From JACCYU01 sp050740315 (lineage in GTDB: Bacteria > Pseudomonadota > Gammaproteobacteria > JACCYU01), in NCBI GenBank assembly GCA_050740315.1, contig JBOIDC010000006.1:1-64000 (forward strand): a DNA stretch of 64,000 nt. The letters are read 5' to 3'. Numbering within the stretch: the stretch's first letter is position 1; every line of letters starts with the position of its first letter. A program made the translations under genes and the position numbers. The notes beneath the pieces are model-generated. The model was not told the DNA's origin. It searched no databases and worked only from the letters and a program-made list of their open reading frames with translations. Shown in pieces: positions 61,238-64,000 of this stretch.

Positions 61238-62410
61238 GTGGCCGCACTTCGACCTTACGGGTGCCGCGAGGATCCGGCCGCGCCGCTGGGCCCGCTGGCG
61301 CCGGACCTTACGCGGGCCACGACCTTTGCGTACCCGACCGCCGAAGAAGTCCGCGCCGTTGGCGCCGGCGAACTGCCCGGCGAGTTCTACCCCCGTTACG
61401 GCCACCCTGCCGGCCGCCTCTTCGAACAGAAGGTCGCCGAACTCGAAGGCGCCGACGGCGCCGTGTCTTTCGGCTCAGGCATGGCGGCGCTCCACGGCGT
61501 CTTTTGTGGCCTCTTGCAGAAAGGGGATGTCATCGCCGTCAGCCGCCATGTTTACGGCGGCGTCGAGGGGCTCGTCGCGAAGGACCTTCCACGCTTTGGC
61601 ATCGAGGTGCGTCGCTTCGACCCATTCGACGAACGCTCACTGGAGCAAGCCGTCGCAGGAACCGTAAGGCTGATCCATGTCGAGACGCCGACCAACCCAC
61701 TGTGCCGGGTCGTCGATCTGAAGCGAATCGCCGCCGCAGCTCGCCGGTGCGGCGCCTGGCTGTCTGTGGATGCGACCTTTCTCCCGCCGCCATTCCAGCG
61801 CCCTGTGACTCACGGGGCCGATCTCGTGATGCACAGCGCCACGAAGATCATCGGCGGCCATTCGGATGCTCAGGCCGGGATCGTTTCCAGCCGTCACGAA
61901 CTACTGGAGCGACTCGAGGCATTCCGTCGCCGCACCGGGGCTGTTCTGGCGCCTGATACAGCGTGGCTACTGGTTCGTTCACTCGCAACACTCGATTTAC
62001 GCGCGCGCAAGGCGACGGAAAACGCTTCGAAGGCGGCGCATTTTCTCGAAGAGCGGCGCGGTAACGGCGGCAGAGTGGCGCGCGTTCACTATCCGGGACT
62101 GGCTCAGCATCCCGACCACCACATAGCACGCCAGTACATGGAAACGTTCGGCTTTGTGCTCGCCTTCGAGGTTGCGGGCGGCCTGCCCGTCGCCGTGGAA
62201 GTCTACAATCGATTGCGCGTCATCGCGCGCGCCGTATCCTTGGGCGGCGTCGAAACATTGGCCTCCATTCCGCTCCATACCTCGCATGCGACGATGTCCG
62301 CTGACGAGCGGCAAAGCGTGGGCATTGCCGATGGCCTCATTCGACTCTCGTTCGGGATCGAGCCGTATGAGGTGCTGGCCGCCGATCTCGCAGCCGCATT
62401 GAATGCATGA
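61238..62410 (+). CDS. Cys/Met-metabolism PLP enzyme (cystathionine gamma-synthase / methionine gamma-lyase family)
   Basis: 390 residues from GTG. PLP-Lys in VMHSATKIIGGHSDAQAGIV, phosphate site FGSGMAALHGVFCGLLQKGD, tyrosine-type YPRYGHPAGRLFEQKVAELE, HVETPTNPLCRVVDL, ATFLPPPFQRPV, and LGGVETLASIPLHTSHATMS near the end. Member of the trans-sulfuration family; precise substrate not clear. The usual start with upstream ribosome site is weak. Confidence 0.88.
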   Translation: MAALRPYGCREDPAAPLGPLAPDLTRATTFAYPTAEEVRAVGAGELPGEFYPRYGHPAGRLFEQKVAELEGADGAVSFGSGMAALHGVFCGLLQKGDVIAVSRHVYGGVEGLVAKDLPRFGIEVRRFDPFDERSLEQAVAGTVRLIHVETPTNPLCRVVDLKRIAAAARRCGAWLSVDATFLPPPFQRPVTHGADLVMHSATKIIGGHSDAQAGIVSSRHELLERLEAFRRRTGAVLAPDTAWLLVRSLATLDLRARKATENASKAAHFLEERRGNGGRVARVHYPGLAQHPDHHIARQYMETFGFVLAFEVAGGLPVAVEVYNRLRVIARAVSLGGVETLASIPLHTSHATMSADERQSVGIADGLIRLSFGIEPYEVLAADLAAALNA

Positions 62411-62493
62411 ATGGCCGTTGGCGGACTCAGCGGTCGAGCACGACGCATCGATCGTGTGCCTGACCGCGATTGGGCCGCGGAAGGATGGGAATT

Positions 62494-62964
62494 ATGGAAC
62501 GAACCATTACGGGATTTGGGCGTGACGACGAGGGCGACTGGGTTGCGATCCTGAGTTGCGGCCATCCGCAGCACGTACGACACAGGCCGCCGTTCATCAA
62601 CCGGCCCTGGGTGACGACCGAGCCGGGTCGCAATAGTAAGTTGGGCGCGACGCTCAATTGCGTGCGATGCGATCGATTCGAGCTGCCGGCAAGCTTCATC
62701 CCGTACAAGCGAACACCTGTCTTTACCGAGGAATCCGTCCCTGCGGGACTGAAGAAAGATCACTCAACAAAAGCCGGCGTCTGGGCAAAAATCGTCGTCA
62801 TAGAGGGCACACTTCGATATCGGGTAGACGCGCTGCAAACGGACGTGAATCTCTCTCAGAACAAACCTGGCATTGTTGTGCCCGAAGTCGCCCACAGTGT
62901 GGAACCTTTGGGAATGGTCCGTTTTTTCGTCGAGTTCTACAGGCCGCCGGGCGAGGCCGCTTGA
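62494..62964 (+). CDS. DUF3565-DUF1971 fusion protein
   Basis: 156 residues from MERTITGFGRDDEGDWVAIL. N-terminal DUF3565 block with CGHPQHVRHRPPFINRPWVT and NCVRCDRFE (possible zinc ligands). C-terminal DUF1971 block, a small cupin: LPASFIPYKRTPVFTEESVP, HSTKAGVWAKIVVIEGTLRY, VVPEVAHSVEPLGMVRFFVE. DUF1971 occurs in YeaR and in the N-terminus of TehB-type proteins and is linked to stress responses. Follows the PLP enzyme on the same strand. Confidence 0.85.
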   Translation: MERTITGFGRDDEGDWVAILSCGHPQHVRHRPPFINRPWVTTEPGRNSKLGATLNCVRCDRFELPASFIPYKRTPVFTEESVPAGLKKDHSTKAGVWAKIVVIEGTLRYRVDALQTDVNLSQNKPGIVVPEVAHSVEPLGMVRFFVEFYRPPGEAA

Positions 62965-63104
62965 CAGCAGACTATTTGTATACTAACGCACGGATTGAAA
63001 GGCTAGTCCACATGTTCTCTGATCCGAGCGATATCAAAAAGTAACGAGGCGGAACCGGATGTGGCAAATGGCACTTAACAAACGAGTGCACCAGTGTTTA
63101 CGGG

Positions 63105-63110
63105 TATACT
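63105..63110 (+). promoter_or_regulatory. -10 promoter element just before hicB
   Basis: TATACT ends 6 bases before the hicB ATG. If used, transcription would start at or next to the start codon, giving a leaderless mRNA. No clear -35 at 17 bases. Confidence 0.4.
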
Positions 63111-63116
63111 CTTGTC

Positions 63117-63332
63117 ATGATCAATGAATTCACAGCAATTTTCGAGCGCGATGGCGAGTGGTATATCGCCTACTGCCCAGAGATTCCAGGCGCCAACGGT
63201 CAGGGCCGGACGAAAGAAGAAGCCCGGGAAAGCCTCGCCGCGGCCATCGCACTGATTTTGAATGACCGCAGGGAAGACGCGCTTCGAGGTCTCCCCGCTG
63301 ACGCTGAGCAGGACATGGTGCGAGTTGGGTGA
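63117..63332 (+). CDS. hicB: HicB-like antitoxin
   Basis: 71 residues. HicB partial RNase H-like fold: FTAIFERDGEWYIAYCPEIP, GANGQGRTKEEARESLAAAI. Lacks the C-terminal helix-turn-helix of longer HicB forms. Last 4 bases overlap the hicA start. Confidence 0.92.
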   Translation: MINEFTAIFERDGEWYIAYCPEIPGANGQGRTKEEARESLAAAIALILNDRREDALRGLPADAEQDMVRVG

Positions 63333-63511
63333 AGCGAGGCGTTCTGCTTCGGCACCTTCGGCGCAACGGCTGTTATCTTAAGCGCGAAGGCACCTCGCAT
63401 TCTCTCTGGTGCAATCCGGCGACGGGGTCAGTTGAGGCCGTGCCTCCTCGCGAAAAAAATACGTCGTCGACTGTCTGTGGCCGAGATTGGCGGATGAACG
63501 CACCTGATTAA
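63329..63511 (+). pseudogene. hicA: HicA-like toxin with internal deletion and frameshift
   Basis: Begins as a HicA double-stranded-RNA-binding-fold mRNA interferase: MKRGVLLRHLRRNGCYLKRE, GTSHSLW. After SVEAVP the expected RHxEI segment is missing. The C-terminal LLAKKIRRRLSVAEIGG is present in another frame (about 63443-63493), and the open frame instead runs to a nonsense tail. The catalytic His in SHSLW remains, but the fold's last helix is out of frame. Confidence 0.78.
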
Positions 63512-63602
63512 GACCCGCGAATCCGGCAATGCGCCTCCACAACTGGGAAGCGCGCCGCGAACGCGTTAGCCGTTTAAGCACCCTAAAATAAATCGGACAC
63601 TC

Positions 63603-64000
63603 ATGTTCGAGCAAGCCTTCAAAAACATCGACGACGTGCTGTGGAAGGAAGCCGGCTGCACCACCGAGCTGGACTACACCGAGCAGACGTCGTGGATGCT
63701 GTTTCTGAAGTATCTGGACGACCTGGAGCACGAGCGTTCGGCGAAAGCCGAACTGCTCGGCAAGCCTTACACCCCGATCATCGATGACGAACACCGCTGG
63801 TCGCGCTGGGCCGCGCCCAAGACCGCCGACGGCAGATTCGACCATAACAACGCGCTGACCGGCCCTGACCTGATCGATTACGTCGATACCAAGCTGTTCC
63901 CGTATCTGATGGGCTTCAAGCAGCGCGCGACCCGCCCGGACACCATCGAATACAAGATCGGCGAAATCTTCGGCGAGATCCGAAGCAAGTTCCGCAGCGG
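63603..64000 (+). CDS. hsdM: Type I restriction-modification methylase subunit (partial)
   Basis: First 132 residues of an HsdM protein; the gene runs off the window. MFEQAFKNIDDVLWKEAGCT then SWMLFLKYLDDLE, and further EYKIGEIFGEIRSKF, match the N-terminal HsdM helical domain. Start at ATG 63603. HsdS and HsdR, if present, would be to the right. Confidence 0.9.
   Translation, partial: MFEQAFKNIDDVLWKEAGCTTELDYTEQTSWMLFLKYLDDLEHERSAKAELLGKPYTPIIDDEHRWSRWAAPKTADGRFDHNNALTGPDLIDYVDTKLFPYLMGFKQRATRPDTIEYKIGEIFGEIRSKFRS

Noticed and set aside
1..64000. CRISPR array, rRNA operon, replication origin or prophage structural genes
   Set aside because: No regularly spaced repeats, no rRNA-like sequence, and no capsid, tail or terminase proteins were seen in any part of the window.

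Overview
The window looks like a chromosomal segment of a GC-rich gammaproteobacterium that lives partly on methylated amines and one-carbon compounds. Supporting signs are a complete-looking trimethylamine dehydrogenase (TMADH), a heterotetrameric sarcosine oxidase operon, a PQQ alcohol dehydrogenase with a lanthanide-type active site, an ETF/Fe-S electron chain and a Kdp potassium system. The taxonomic call is inference from gene content; there is no rRNA gene to test it. Intact long genes alternate with many broken ones (frameshifts, internal deletions, IS and integrase remnants), so the genome is either decaying or locally misassembled.

Layout. 1-620: an attC-like site (1-141) and a one-gene cassette with a SnoaL-like protein, read leftward. 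1063-7629: an integrated element of P4-like type (zinc-ribbon protein, primase/helicase, CHC2 zinc protein, AlpA regulator, toxin-antitoxin genes, tyrosine integrase) beside the 3' end of tRNA-Ala(GGC). Its core genes overlap stop-to-start. 8.0-13.0 kb: a NarX/NarL-type two-component pair and a PAS-PAS protein whose GGDEF and EAL domains are both degenerate. 13.2-14.7 kb: intact TorF-like porin and a broken AraC gene. 14.7-15.9 kb: gene debris.

15.9-26.9 kb: quinohemoprotein alcohol dehydrogenase, SMP-30-like beta-propeller, soxBDAG, a dead integrase, and an NSS-family transporter with a small partner. 26.9-32.4 kb: IS3 remnant, N-terminally truncated cysteine synthase, second porin copy (broken), second AraC copy (intact), a TTC38-like TPR protein, a DsrE protein and an SDR fragment. 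The porin/AraC duplicates have decayed reciprocally.

32.5-40.9 kb (all minus strand): GcvT-like protein, trimethylamine dehydrogenase, membrane Fe-S oxidoreductase, leucine-rich-variant protein (broken), etfB (5'-truncated) and etfA. This reads as a trimethylamine oxidation unit delivering electrons through ETF to the membrane. 41.1 kb: HAD hydrolase. 42.0-51.3 kb: kdpF-A-B-C-D-E with a PIN toxin module inserted between kdpC and kdpD; kdpA and kdpB are fused by a deletion, kdpB is frameshifted, and kdpE lacks a short receiver segment.

51.6-60.2 kb: molybdopterin oxidoreductase, an AraC regulator, and an RbsC/RbsB/RbsC/RbsA-type sugar ABC transporter. 60.4-64 kb: HEPN-like protein, Cys/Met-metabolism PLP enzyme, DUF3565-DUF1971 fusion, HicB with a damaged HicA, and the start of a type I restriction-modification methylase running off the right edge.
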